Below, in pieces: positions 11,410 through 19,969 of a stretch of DNA of 64,000 nt. The DNA is taken from positions 2,712,543 through 2,776,542 of the forward strand of contig NC_043743.1 of assembly GCF_004337985.1 (NCBI RefSeq), in the 5' to 3' direction. The DNA is from Pyricularia pennisetigena. Taxonomy: Eukaryota; Ascomycota; Sordariomycetes; Magnaporthales; Pyriculariaceae. The notes under the pieces were generated by a model. That model had not been told where the DNA came from. It saw nothing but the letters and a program-made list of their open reading frames with translations, and searched no databases. Each line of letters begins with the position of its first letter. Position 1 is the stretch's first letter. The position numbers and the translations under genes were made by a program.

Positions 11410-13011
11410 CTCGAAGAGACAATCAACAGGGCGGGTGACTATTTGTGGGGAGATTTACCCTATACTCGCCACGGGTAGTAAAAGACTACGGACAGTATTT
11501 AGGACTTTACATTACTGTTGTTGCGGCTTTTGTCAGCTGTGTGTTGGAATATATTAACTGGCTCTCGTTTATTCAATTGATTATGCGGTTACATGTTTAA
11601 CCACATAACTTCCCGACAAAAGCTACAGTTATAAAATTGTAACGTCGTGTTATCATTTGTCATTCAATTTTTTTTTTTTAAAAAAAAAGACATTTTTATT
11701 CTTTCAAACAAATTATAGCGAGTTAAAGTTTCGGAATAATTTTTTTTGGAAAATACCATATAAAGCACATCCCCTACCTTATGAATTTATACGTAGGAAC
11801 GCCAATTTTTTCAGTGAATTTTATTTTGCTCCAATCGGCCAACAGGTTAGGTTCGTATACCTACGCGATAACCTTAAAGTTTCCCCTCACCACTGCGGGT
11901 CCCGTTATGTTTGTACCGGCATGTTAGGTCTAGGATTTATACAGTGTATATATATATATATATGTATAATACTAATATTGTACACTTTTTACCATATGCG
12001 ACGAAATTCGACAAGATGTCCTCAGACTAGTTTTCCCCCGTATTGCCAAATATACACAAGTATCGTCAGACCGCCCCCACTGCAGCCATCTGGATCTTCC
12101 GACATCTTGACTATAGCGTAAGTAGCGTCAGGCCGTCCCCGCATTTCAAAGATTGAATGTCTGTACCGAAAGCGGAAGATATATTTTCTCTAAACTGTAC
12201 ATGTCGGACTAAGATTGGTGACGGTTGCGCCCCGGCTTCGCCATGGGGAAGAGATGGTCAATATTATCGCACCAAGGGGCGCATCCGAAAAAAGGAGATT
12301 TTGCGTGTCGAGATTCGTCGCAGATATTTCTTTTCACATGATAGCCCAGGAAGCCTGACCAGTGGCATAAAAGGTCTGACATGACACCAATGTCATTTGC
12401 TAGTACGATGGTCAAGCTGCTTGAATTCCACTTAGGTCGCAAAACTAAAATTCAAACACAGTCTGGATTGCCACGTTCTAGCTGGCAATGTACCTGTTGC
12501 TATGACATTGACTTTGATAGATTACCAATCTGTTTTTTTGTTTCTTGGTTTGGTAAAGCCAGCTCCCACTACAGTCCGAAAGTAGATGGCTACCAACTGA
12601 CTAGGTTATCGGGCATAATCTAGTCCAAGGCCTGAATCTGTTAAACGTGGTCTCGCATAAGCATAGGGATGCTATAACAGAGCTAACGGGGATGATTTCC
12701 ACAGCCAGTTAAAGAGTCGTATGTGACTGCTAACCCCACTACATGAAAGGTCAAGCTTAAGGCTCCTGACGTAACAGGCATTTGCTGATTACGTTCAATC
12801 TCCAGGCCACACATTAACATATCTGCTATTGGTTCCCCAACAATCCAAGCCAAAACAATTCATTGGCTGGGCACTTGGAGAAGATTGCGGGTCCAGAAAC
12901 AAACCCCAACCCAAACCTCTTGTGATTACCTATGTGGAGAGAAAACACCGCAAGAGGACGCCCACTCATGGCCCTCAAGACATGATTCCGTCAGACTCCC
13001 CCTTTACTAAA
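11410..13011. other. AT-rich intergenic region
   Basis: It follows the small secreted protein gene and holds AT dinucleotide tracts (around 11947-11964), A/T homopolymers (near 11666-11690) and scattered short frames without features. I see no gene. Confidence 0.45.
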
Positions 13012-13372
13012 TCAAAGTGAGCCAAATCGTGGTACGCGTGACCCCACCTGCCCTGCTACCAAATAGCGGCCTGGAGGGATTTTATCGTACAAAGAACACA
13101 TGTGAAACTTCGCCAAAGAACTGTAAGTCTTCTTTGGGACATTTTACAGTGACAACACGCATCCACTGGTCGACTTGGCGTCGGTCGCACTCGCACATAT
13201 CGAAGCAGGACGGTGCTTGGACTGCACCCGCCTGTCCCGTTCTTTACCTGACTCGACTGCCTCTCGGCACTCCACACTCTGGGGGGTCTTGCAGCAGATC
13301 TGGGTAGTACTGCTTGAGATCGGCGGTGGCTTCCTCCACTGGGTATTGCAAAATAACTAGTAGCGCGTACAT
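13012..13372 (-). CDS. Possible two-exon small protein
   Basis: The candidate exons are 13372-13248 and 13120-13012, joined across a 127-bp intron with GTAAAG donor and TTACAG acceptor; the result is 77 residues. It begins MYALLVILQYPVEEATADLK and includes the segment IPPGRYLVAGQVGSRVPRFG before a TGA. The frame is kept across the join and both halves have protein-like composition, but I recognise no family and it is short enough to be fortuitous. It might also be a remnant of a larger gene. No signal peptide or membrane segment is convincing. Confidence 0.25.
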
Positions 13373-13446
13373 TCTGCTCTGTGGAAATAGCAAGCTCTAG
13401 CTTTTGCCTGGTGAAGGCGTGCGATCGATTCTATGCAGGAAACAAA

Positions 13447-13469
13447 CAAACAAAAAAAAAAAAAAAAAA
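13447..13469 (+). repeat. Adenine-rich homopolymer tract
   Basis: This is a run of A interrupted by a few C/G, in the region upstream of the small secreted four-cysteine gene. Such tracts recur throughout the intergenic DNA of this window. Confidence 0.7.
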
Positions 13470-13785
13470 GAAAAAGAAAATCGCGGCCACGGCTGCCGAT
13501 TCCAGCCCGCGAGGATGGCATTTAAAGTTTCAAAGTGGAGGATAAAACAAAAAAGTGACAAAAGGAGATCTTCGCTTATTGGTACTTGTTTCAATAGCCG
13601 GAACCCCAGGGATCATCAAGGGGAATACCAATTTTTGCCATATCTGGTTATGCAAGAACAGATTTAAGGCTAAATTTGGCTCTTTGGAAGACAAGATTGA
13701 TCAATGCATTCGAGCCAAGTAAAAAATAAAACAAACCCCATTCCATCCAAAGTTCCAATAATAATTACAAGTCTGACCTTTCTGG

Positions 13786-13795
13786 TATATATAAA
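13786..13795 (+). promoter_or_regulatory. TATA box of the small secreted four-cysteine gene
   Basis: It reads TATATATAAA about 230 bp before the ATG at 14024 and is followed by a long CT-rich leader with CAAC-type sequences just before the start. Such leaders are typical of strongly transcribed fungal genes. Confidence 0.5.
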
Positions 13796-14023
13796 TCAGA
13801 CGATCTTGCCACACTGTTGACGATTTTGGTTCCTGTTCCCCATCCAGCAACACTTCACTTCTCAACCAAACTTTTCTTCTTCCACACAAACTCCTACCCG
13901 CTCGACCGGTCGGCGGCTTTTCATTCTCGTCAAGCTTTTTTTTTCTTGTCTGTTCCAACATATACTTTTCAACAACCCGATAACAAAAAAGAAAGAAAAA
14001 AACAACCCCCCAATATCGCCAAC

Positions 14024-14266
14024 ATGAAGTTCTCCGCCACTTTCATCTTCGCCCTGGTCGCCTCCGTCACGGCCCTGCCGACAACCGAGTCCGAAAACAG
14101 CCAACAACTCGAGGCTCGCGAGGCCGGCGCGGCGTGCCGGCTCCTGATCACGGGCGGCAGGGCCGGCAAGGGCAATTGCCTCGGCCGAGGCGGTCTTTGC
14201 AGGGTCGCAGACCCCGGCGTGGAGGGAGGAATAAGGACCCAGGTGTCTAGCGAGTGCAAGGTCTAG
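14024..14266 (+). CDS. Small secreted four-cysteine protein
   Basis: This is a single-exon gene of 80 residues. The start was chosen at the ATG after CGCCAAC, because the upstream in-frame region is CT-rich leader. Residues 1-19 (MKFSATFIFALVASVTALP) form a signal peptide. A short acidic pro-segment ends in LEAREAG, with a single basic residue that could be processed. The mature part has four cysteines in ACRLL, NCLG, LCRV and ECKV, enough for two disulfides, and is rich in Gly and Arg. Size, secretion and cysteine pattern fit an effector or a small antimicrobial-like protein, but no family is recognised. It lies between the AT-rich desert and the SDR/NLP pair. Confidence 0.75.
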   Translation: MKFSATFIFALVASVTALPTTESENSQQLEAREAGAACRLLITGGRAGKGNCLGRGGLCRVADPGVEGGIRTQVSSECKV

Positions 14267-14812
14267 GAGATCTGGGGAGCTGAGCACGTCTATTTCTATT
14301 TTGAGCAGCGGCCTTTGATGTGGGGTTGGCATTTTGGGAGGATATTTACTGGCGAACTTGCATATGTGGAGTTTTATATCAATATATCGTGTTGTGGTTC
14401 CGAGTTCTTCTTTTTTATTTTTATTTTTCTTTTTCTTGTTGATGATGATCAATTGTTCGCAAGTCTTCTGTCGAACCCAAGAGCCTAGTCTGGAAGCCAT
14501 CTCTGGCTCCTTTGATGAAAAAGAAAGCAAGACACCTATAGGTGCCCATGCAAACTAATTGATTTCAAAGTTCAAAATCGTGCCGAAGCTATACTTGTTT
14601 GATATCTGCATATCATTAGTCCGTGTATCAACACAGTGTCTATAAAATATTTGTATATGATTTTTTTTTTTTTTTTTTTTTTCGGTCCTCACTCCTCCGC
14701 TATATCACTGCCATATTCGTGGTCAAAGGGGAAATCGAGAGCTTCGCCGTTGGCCAGCACCAACTCCAGCCAGTTCCCTCCTGTATCATCCCACACAGCC
14801 CATGTGACTCCA
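14267..14812. other. Convergent 3' region with a poly-T tract
   Basis: It separates the 3' ends of the small secreted protein gene (+) and the SDR gene (-). It includes a T/C-rich stretch at 14408-14435 and an uninterrupted run of about 22 T at 14661-14682. No gene is seen. Confidence 0.6.
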
Positions 14813-15790
14813 CTACCTGAAGGCGTTCAACCTCTCAACCTCGGCCTTGTCGCCCCCGGCCACAAAATTCACGGTCCAGTCCCATAGATCCTCCTGGTAC
14901 TTTTCCGAATAGCTGTCCTTGCTCGACATGATCTCCCTGCTCCCCTCGAAATACCTCGCCGTGACCCCCTCGACGTCCGGCCCGACGGCCAACCTGGCCA
15001 GGTTGCGACCCGACTCCTCAGCGGTGTGCACGTTGGGGTACAGCACGATCCTCAACAGCCCGATGAGCCGGGGCAGCACGTGGAGCCACACCCAGCGCGC
15101 CAGTCCGGAGTACTCCCTCGCCAGCCCCGTGCCGGGCATCAGGCCCGGATCCATCGCCGTGACCGTCACGCCCCTCTCGGGCACGGCGTCGGCCAGGTGC
15201 CTCGCGAGCGCGTACGCCCACAGCACGTTGCAGAGCTTGGCGGTGGTGTAGTGCGCGGCGCCGGGCAGGGCGGCGCGCTGCGGGGGCGGGTGGGCGACCT
15301 CGTCGGCGGTGGTGTAGACGGCGTCGGGCATGCCGGACTTTTGCGCCGGGTCGTGCGTGCCGCTGGACGTGAGCACGACGCGGGCGCCGCGCGGCACCAG
15401 CGCGGGGAACAGCAGGTGGAAGAGCAGGGCGTGGCCGGCGTGGGCGATGGCAAAGGTCTTTTCCATGCCGTCGGGCGTCAGGGTCAGGGCGTTGGGGAAC
15501 TGCAGCGCCGCGTTGAGGACCAGGGCCTTGATGGGCGGCCTGGTCTCGTCGGCGATCCAGTCCCGGGCGAAGCGGCGCACGTCGGCCGGGCTGGCGAGGT
15601 CGATGGGGAGGAACTGCGTGTTGGTCTGGCCGAGGGATTTGTTGATGGCGCCGGCTGCGTCGTCGTTGCTGCTCCTCGAGGTGATGACGATGAGGTGGTC
15701 TGGGCATTCTTTGGCCATCTGGGCGGCTGCTTCAAATCCCATCCCGGCTGTGCCGCCGGTGATGATGATGGAATATTTGAAAGCCGACAT
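14813..15790 (-). CDS. Short-chain dehydrogenase/reductase
   Basis: Single exon, 325 residues. The classical SDR pattern is present: Gly-rich nucleotide motif TGGTAGMG at residues 11-18, an LNAA motif (classical NNAG variant) after the fourth strand, a catalytic Ser in VVLTSSGTHD and the YxxxK pair in YTTAK (Tyr181, Lys185), followed by PGLMPGTGLAR. An Arg in ITSRS after the second strand suggests NADP(H) preference. The fold resembles retinol dehydrogenase or protochlorophyllide-reductase-like SDRs with an extended C-terminal substrate region. The substrate is unknown; the enzyme is probably cytosolic or membrane-associated, as the stretch LHVLPRLIGLLRIVLYP is hydrophobic. The upstream region is a long AT dinucleotide array. 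No metabolic cluster is evident next to it. Confidence 0.88.
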   Translation of the reverse strand: MSAFKYSIIITGGTAGMGFEAAAQMAKECPDHLIVITSRSSNDDAAGAINKSLGQTNTQFLPIDLASPADVRRFARDWIADETRPPIKALVLNAALQFPNALTLTPDGMEKTFAIAHAGHALLFHLLFPALVPRGARVVLTSSGTHDPAQKSGMPDAVYTTADEVAHPPPQRAALPGAAHYTTAKLCNVLWAYALARHLADAVPERGVTVTAMDPGLMPGTGLAREYSGLARWVWLHVLPRLIGLLRIVLYPNVHTAEESGRNLARLAVGPDVEGVTARYFEGSREIMSSKDSYSEKYQEDLWDWTVNFVAGGDKAEVERLNAFR

Positions 15791-15805
15791 CTTTTATTTT
15801 ATTTT

Positions 15806-15812
15806 TATATAC

Positions 15813-15847
<35 letters not shown>

Positions 15848-15858
15848 TTTTATTTTTG
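15806..15858. repeat. AT dinucleotide microsatellite in the SDR promoter
   Basis: Alternating TATA/ATAT repeats with two short GTA interruptions begin about 15 bp before the SDR start codon. This leaves an extremely AT-rich leader or core promoter that should vary in length between isolates. Confidence 0.8.
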
Positions 15859-16229
15859 TTGGTGTAAGCGGTTGCCCTAGTGTAAGCGTCTTGTTCAAGT
15901 AGATACTGAGAAATCACAAAGAGCCAAGTCTGGGAATTTGTAGAATGTCAATCAAGGCTTGCGATCAAATTATATCTCAATTGTCAAGTATTTGTACAAC
16001 TCTCAAGCGAAAATGCTGAAGCATTTTGACCTTCATTTATACGAGAGACCATGCATACCTACCTATTCTGAGTGGGTATCCTGAGTGGCTAGGTTTTGCG
16101 TCAAGACCGCGGTGGCCGTGGTGTAAATGCCGCGGGATTCAGTTTGAAGTCCACGGTGGGCTTACGAACCTTGCAAATCGCATGTCCTTGTCTGCCATGC
16201 ATACCGGTCATGGCCATCTGCGATCCAAG

Positions 16230-16259
<30 letters not shown>
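16230..16259 (+). repeat. Poly-A tract of about 30
   Basis: An uninterrupted run of A. It could be the scar of a retroposed sequence or simple slippage; no target-site duplication was identified. Confidence 0.85.
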
Positions 16260-16260
<1 letters not shown>

Positions 16261-16802
16261 AGAGAAAATTCGTTTCGAAACTATATTTTAACCATGTGGT
16301 CATATGTGGATAAATTCTGCTTGAAAATCATGTTCTTTTGGCAACTTGACGATGGCAATGAAAGCGTGCAGTCAGATGCGGTTTCTGCCTCCTCTTTGGG
16401 GCAACATGGTGGCCAAGGCTGCTTAATTTCTATGGTAGATGGGGCACGCAGCTTTATCACAGAGGAACGTTGGCCCAGTTAAATGCAAGACAAAGCTACG
16501 CCAGGCAGCGACAGAAGAAAAAAAAAACCCCCCTGGTCTGGCTCATGCTCAATAAAGAACGCACAGCCCCAAAATGCAGAGCCAAGACTCGGAAAATTCT
16601 CCCGGCCTGCCTTGCTTCGTCTAGCACGGCAATTCAAATCCACCACTGCTTACTACGCTTTACTAGCGCCCACTAAGTGTCATACCCCTAATCGGGAAAT
16701 TAGGTATAATTGCAAGGCTGGTGTCAAACAAACCCCCGGCGGCAGCAGCACAGTGATGATGACAGTCCAGGACAAAGCTCGCTCGGCCCATCGCATGGGT
16801 TG

Positions 16803-16805
<3 letters not shown>

Positions 16806-16845
<40 letters not shown>

Positions 16846-16848
16846 GTG
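16806..16848 (+). repeat. GT dinucleotide microsatellite
   Basis: About 20 GT units, nearly perfect with one CG change near the end. It lies about 290 bp upstream of the NLP start. Alternating purine/pyrimidine sequence of this type can form Z-DNA. Confidence 0.9.
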
Positions 16849-17129
16849 CCCATCATACAACAATTTAGGCCGACAAATGGCTCCATGCGCTCAGAGGCTG
16901 TGGTGCGGCCCCGGATGCCTAAGCTTGCATCCTGCGGTCCGTGATATATGACTTGCTGCTGGCATGCGTCTCTTTCTCTTTTTTTAGGTCTGCACTGAAG
17001 CCATCTCAACGAGAGAAGCAGAAAGGGATCCGAGCGCAGATTCACGCTGCCAAATAAATCTACCAATATCCAGATTTCCCACGTAAAAAAAGGAGAGAGA
17101 AAAAAAAAAAAAACCTAATCCTACTCCGA

Positions 17130-17972
17130 ATGTCTCGACGACCCAAAACAGGCGCCATGCTAAGCGCCGTTGTCTTCGCCGGCCTGGCCCCCATACTCGG
17201 GGCGTCCCCGGTGCCGGACGACGTCCTGAACATGCACAAGCTCCTCCGGCGGGACCCGCCCCAGGCTCTTCCCCAAAACGCGTCGGCGCCGGAGCTGAGG
17301 TGGCAGCCGACGATGGACTTTGACAAGGATGGGTGCTACAACACGCCGGCCATCGATGTGCGGGGCAACATCACCCCGGGGCTCAACAACATGTTCACCG
17401 GCACCGACACGGGCTGCCGCGACGCCTCGGACCTGGACAACAACAACGTCTACGTGCGGTCGCGCTGCAACAACGACTGGTGCGTCTTCCTCTACGACTA
17501 CTACTTTGAAAAGGACGTCGCCCTGCCCTACCTGCCCGACGTCGGCCACCGCCACGACTGGGAGCACGTCGCCGTCTTCGTCGAGGGCCGCGACAAGGCC
17601 CGCCTCGTGGCCGCCTCCGCGCACGGCGGCTACGCCACCCGCAAGGCCGAGGACGTCAGGTGGGACGGCGACCATCCGAAGCTCGTCTACCACAAGGACG
17701 GCATCGGCACTCACTGCTTCCGCTTTGGAAACGAGGACGACGACGAGAAGATCGAGAACCACAAGGGCAGGTGGTTCCTGGGCCCGCTGGTCTCGTTCAA
17801 TGGATTCCCCAGCACGCAGCTCCGCGACAAGCTGTTCTCACATGATTTTGGTGCTGCCACCATCGGGATCAAGGATTCTCAGTTCCAGAGCAATATAGAC
17901 AAGGCCAGGGGCAAGGACGGCGCCCCGGGCTTCGACAGCAGCAAAGATGATGTCAGTGGTGGCAGGTTGTAG
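17130..17972 (+). CDS. NLP family secreted protein (NPP1 domain)
   Basis: Single exon, 280 residues from the first ATG; a second ATG at residue 10 starts a cleaner signal peptide (MLSAVVFAGLAPILGASP). A pro-segment with LLRR follows. The NPP1 core carries the family heptapeptide GHRHDWE at residues 139-145, in a stretch where His, Asp and Glu coordinate the divalent cation in characterised NLPs. Five cysteines are visible, in DGCYN, TGCRD, RCNNDWC and THCFR. The extra N-terminal pair (DGCYNTP and TGCRD) suggests the type 2 subgroup rather than the two-cysteine type 1, although exact subtype needs alignment. NLPs are secreted by fungi and oomycetes; some disrupt dicot plasma membranes by binding glycosylated sphingolipids and many others are non-cytolytic. 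Key residues look intact, but activity cannot be inferred. Confidence 0.93.
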   Translation: MSRRPKTGAMLSAVVFAGLAPILGASPVPDDVLNMHKLLRRDPPQALPQNASAPELRWQPTMDFDKDGCYNTPAIDVRGNITPGLNNMFTGTDTGCRDASDLDNNNVYVRSRCNNDWCVFLYDYYFEKDVALPYLPDVGHRHDWEHVAVFVEGRDKARLVAASAHGGYATRKAEDVRWDGDHPKLVYHKDGIGTHCFRFGNEDDDEKIENHKGRWFLGPLVSFNGFPSTQLRDKLFSHDFGAATIGIKDSQFQSNIDKARGKDGAPGFDSSKDDVSGGRL

Positions 17973-18985
17973 ACTTTGATAAACGGTACTAGAGTGGAGC
18001 GTCTGTATTATAATTATATATATATATATCCCAAGAACGAACTTACAACGTCGAAATTTCGATTGAGAACATGAACTGGCTAATGATATGCAGTCAGTAC
18101 GTCTTGAAGAAACATGCTTGCAGAGTAACAGACCACTTTAAATTGAAATTAAAGGGGCTTCATTTGATACACATGCTATCTATAAGTCTCTCGCGCCTTG
18201 ACAACGACATTTGAAGTACCAAATCAAAATCTGGCGCAACCCGATAGACGCAACCGCAAACCCAGTTGATTATGGTCGAGGAGTACTTGGGGAGGCCCGG
18301 GAGAGAGAATTGACTATATTGGATGAAACAGACATCTGTAAACTTGCTTTGTCATTCTCTCTCTGATTAATTATTTTATAATTATTGTCCGCCTTTTGAT
18401 TGTACGTTATTTAGCTGTAAGTCTGTGACGTCCTTTGCTGGCCACTCCAGTAATACTGCGTCTGCATAGCATCTACACGATACTTGTAGTATCCACAAAC
18501 AGATTAACTCCATGGTTCTTGTGTTGTTTCGAGGTCTGAGTTTGGACAGACCCCCAGTGTTTAGTTATAAATGCTTTTGACTGTCTTTATGAAGCTAGAT
18601 GCTGAAAAATGAAACCAAAGCCACCAAAAGCTTCGCCTGCACGCTGCTTTACAAGTCAGAGTAGTCAAAAAGGCTCCTTTCACGTCCTGGAATTATAATC
18701 TACACATCTCCTTGTAATCGACTGCTTTTTATTTTTAGTACTTGGAAGGATTGGAGGTTGTGTGTTGCAACATCAGTCATTGTAAAAGAATGGAGTTTTG
18801 GACTTGAAGATTCAATACGCAAGTCTTATTTTGGGAACTGAGTTAGGTAACTAGCTTAGTCGACTACATAGAACTTTCTTGGTAGAGCGAATTCTACTTG
18901 TCTAAAGGGCCCTTAATTGCTCTCCAGATTCTATGCTAGATAAAAAGCTGAAATCAATGGTGTGCTGGTGAGTTATGGTTCATAT

Positions 18986-18999
18986 AGGGTTAGGGTTAA
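18986..18999 (+). repeat. Short interstitial telomere-like repeat
   Basis: TAGGGTTAGGGTTA, slightly more than two copies of the TTAGGG unit used by filamentous fungi at chromosome ends. It is too short to be a telomere and may be a binding site for a Teb1/TRF-type Myb factor or a trace of repair. Confidence 0.5.
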
Positions 19000-19850
19000 A
19001 GGGTACAAAAGTTCATGACAAGAAGTATCTCAATGTTGAATAGCTGCCCAAAACACAGCATACTCGATGTTATGCGGTGACAGGATGGTGACGTGTCTGG
19101 CACTCAGGTTCATTCGGGATATATCGAGGGAGCCCAATTGTTCAGGCTTTGCTTTGCGTCCGATATCGCTGGGCAGCAATCTTGGAATCCTGTGTGCGTA
19201 CCCGAGACAGGCCTGCAGTTATCTCAATGGCACAGGGAATATACAGAACAGAGCAGCTGCAGGGGTTGAAATATGTCGGATTCCGGGGTAAAATTGAAAT
19301 TCGAGGTTTGGTGAGCCAAAGAAAGGTCGCCTGACCATTTTCTATGCAATGCATCCATTCCCTGTGATGCAAGGGGTTTGGGGGGGTCCACAACCGATTT
19401 AGCGCCTCTCAGCCCCGCGTCCGGAAGACTTTCGCCTAGCCTCGCCCCCCCGCCAAGTAACCTTGACCGGCGGATCCCGCTCTTGACGGTCCCAAACTCA
19501 TGGCTCCTCAGCTGATTTTTCCCGGAACCACTCACGGGTTAGCTTCCCAATAACTCTCGTACGTGACAGCCCATCCTTGCAGTTGCGTCGGACCACAAAG
19601 TGACAGAAGCCCAGACCAACAAACTCGAAGACCTGGATTTTTCTACTCTGGCAACGAGACGGTGGAATTGTTTACAGGGTATATGTCCTAGGTTGCTCAT
19701 TCGACGTCCGCTGCGCACAGCTTGGCGCTGACTGCTGTGGAAAATATCTGCTGCTTTTATTGGGGTTCTGTGGCGGGCGATTTCGGATTGGCAAGCAATA
19801 GCAACGGGCTGAGTCGCCGTCCAGCAGAAGCCTCCGCCTTTTGTATCAAG

Positions 19851-19859
19851 TATAAAAAG
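19851..19859 (+). promoter_or_regulatory. TATA box of the TANGO2-family gene
   Basis: TATAAAAAG lies about 110 bp before the ATG at 19970 and is followed by a CA-rich leader (ACAAACACAAAACAAACAC), a normal fungal promoter layout. Confidence 0.5.
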
Positions 19860-19969
19860 CATTGGAAATATCCACAGCGTACAGTCCGAGGGATGGCGCA
19901 TCTGTCGAATACATCCGGCAACAAACACAAAACAAACACAAACACCAAGTGCAAACCCAAACGGCAACA

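Larger units (their letters stand above)
15859..17129. other. Divergent intergenic region with simple repeats
   Basis: It lies between the SDR (-) and NLP (+) genes, so it carries both promoters. Apart from simple repeats I see no gene. A purine-rich GGAGAGAG/poly-A segment (17088-17113) comes directly before the NLP start. Confidence 0.55.
17973..19969. other. AT-rich intergenic region upstream of the TANGO2 gene
   Basis: About 2 kb without a credible gene. The left half is AT-rich with a short TATA repeat (18017-18030); the right half is mixed and contains the TANGO2 promoter. Two tandem telomere-type repeats (TAGGGTTAGGGTTA) occur at 18986-18999. Frames here are short and featureless. Confidence 0.5.

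Noticed and set aside
13862..14530. Minus-strand frame of 222 codons over the small secreted protein
   Set aside because: It runs antisense to a gene with a signal peptide, TATA box and good start. Its sequence is low-complexity (Lys/Asn-rich from T/A tracts) and without features.
15026..15880. Plus-strand frame of 284 codons opposite the SDR gene
   Set aside because: It is an antisense shadow of a GC-rich coding region, rich in Gly/Arg/Val, and ends in AT microsatellite translation.
16230..16259. Poly-A tract as the end of a retroposon
   Set aside because: No upstream LINE/SINE-like sequence or target-site duplication could be seen; simple slippage is enough.
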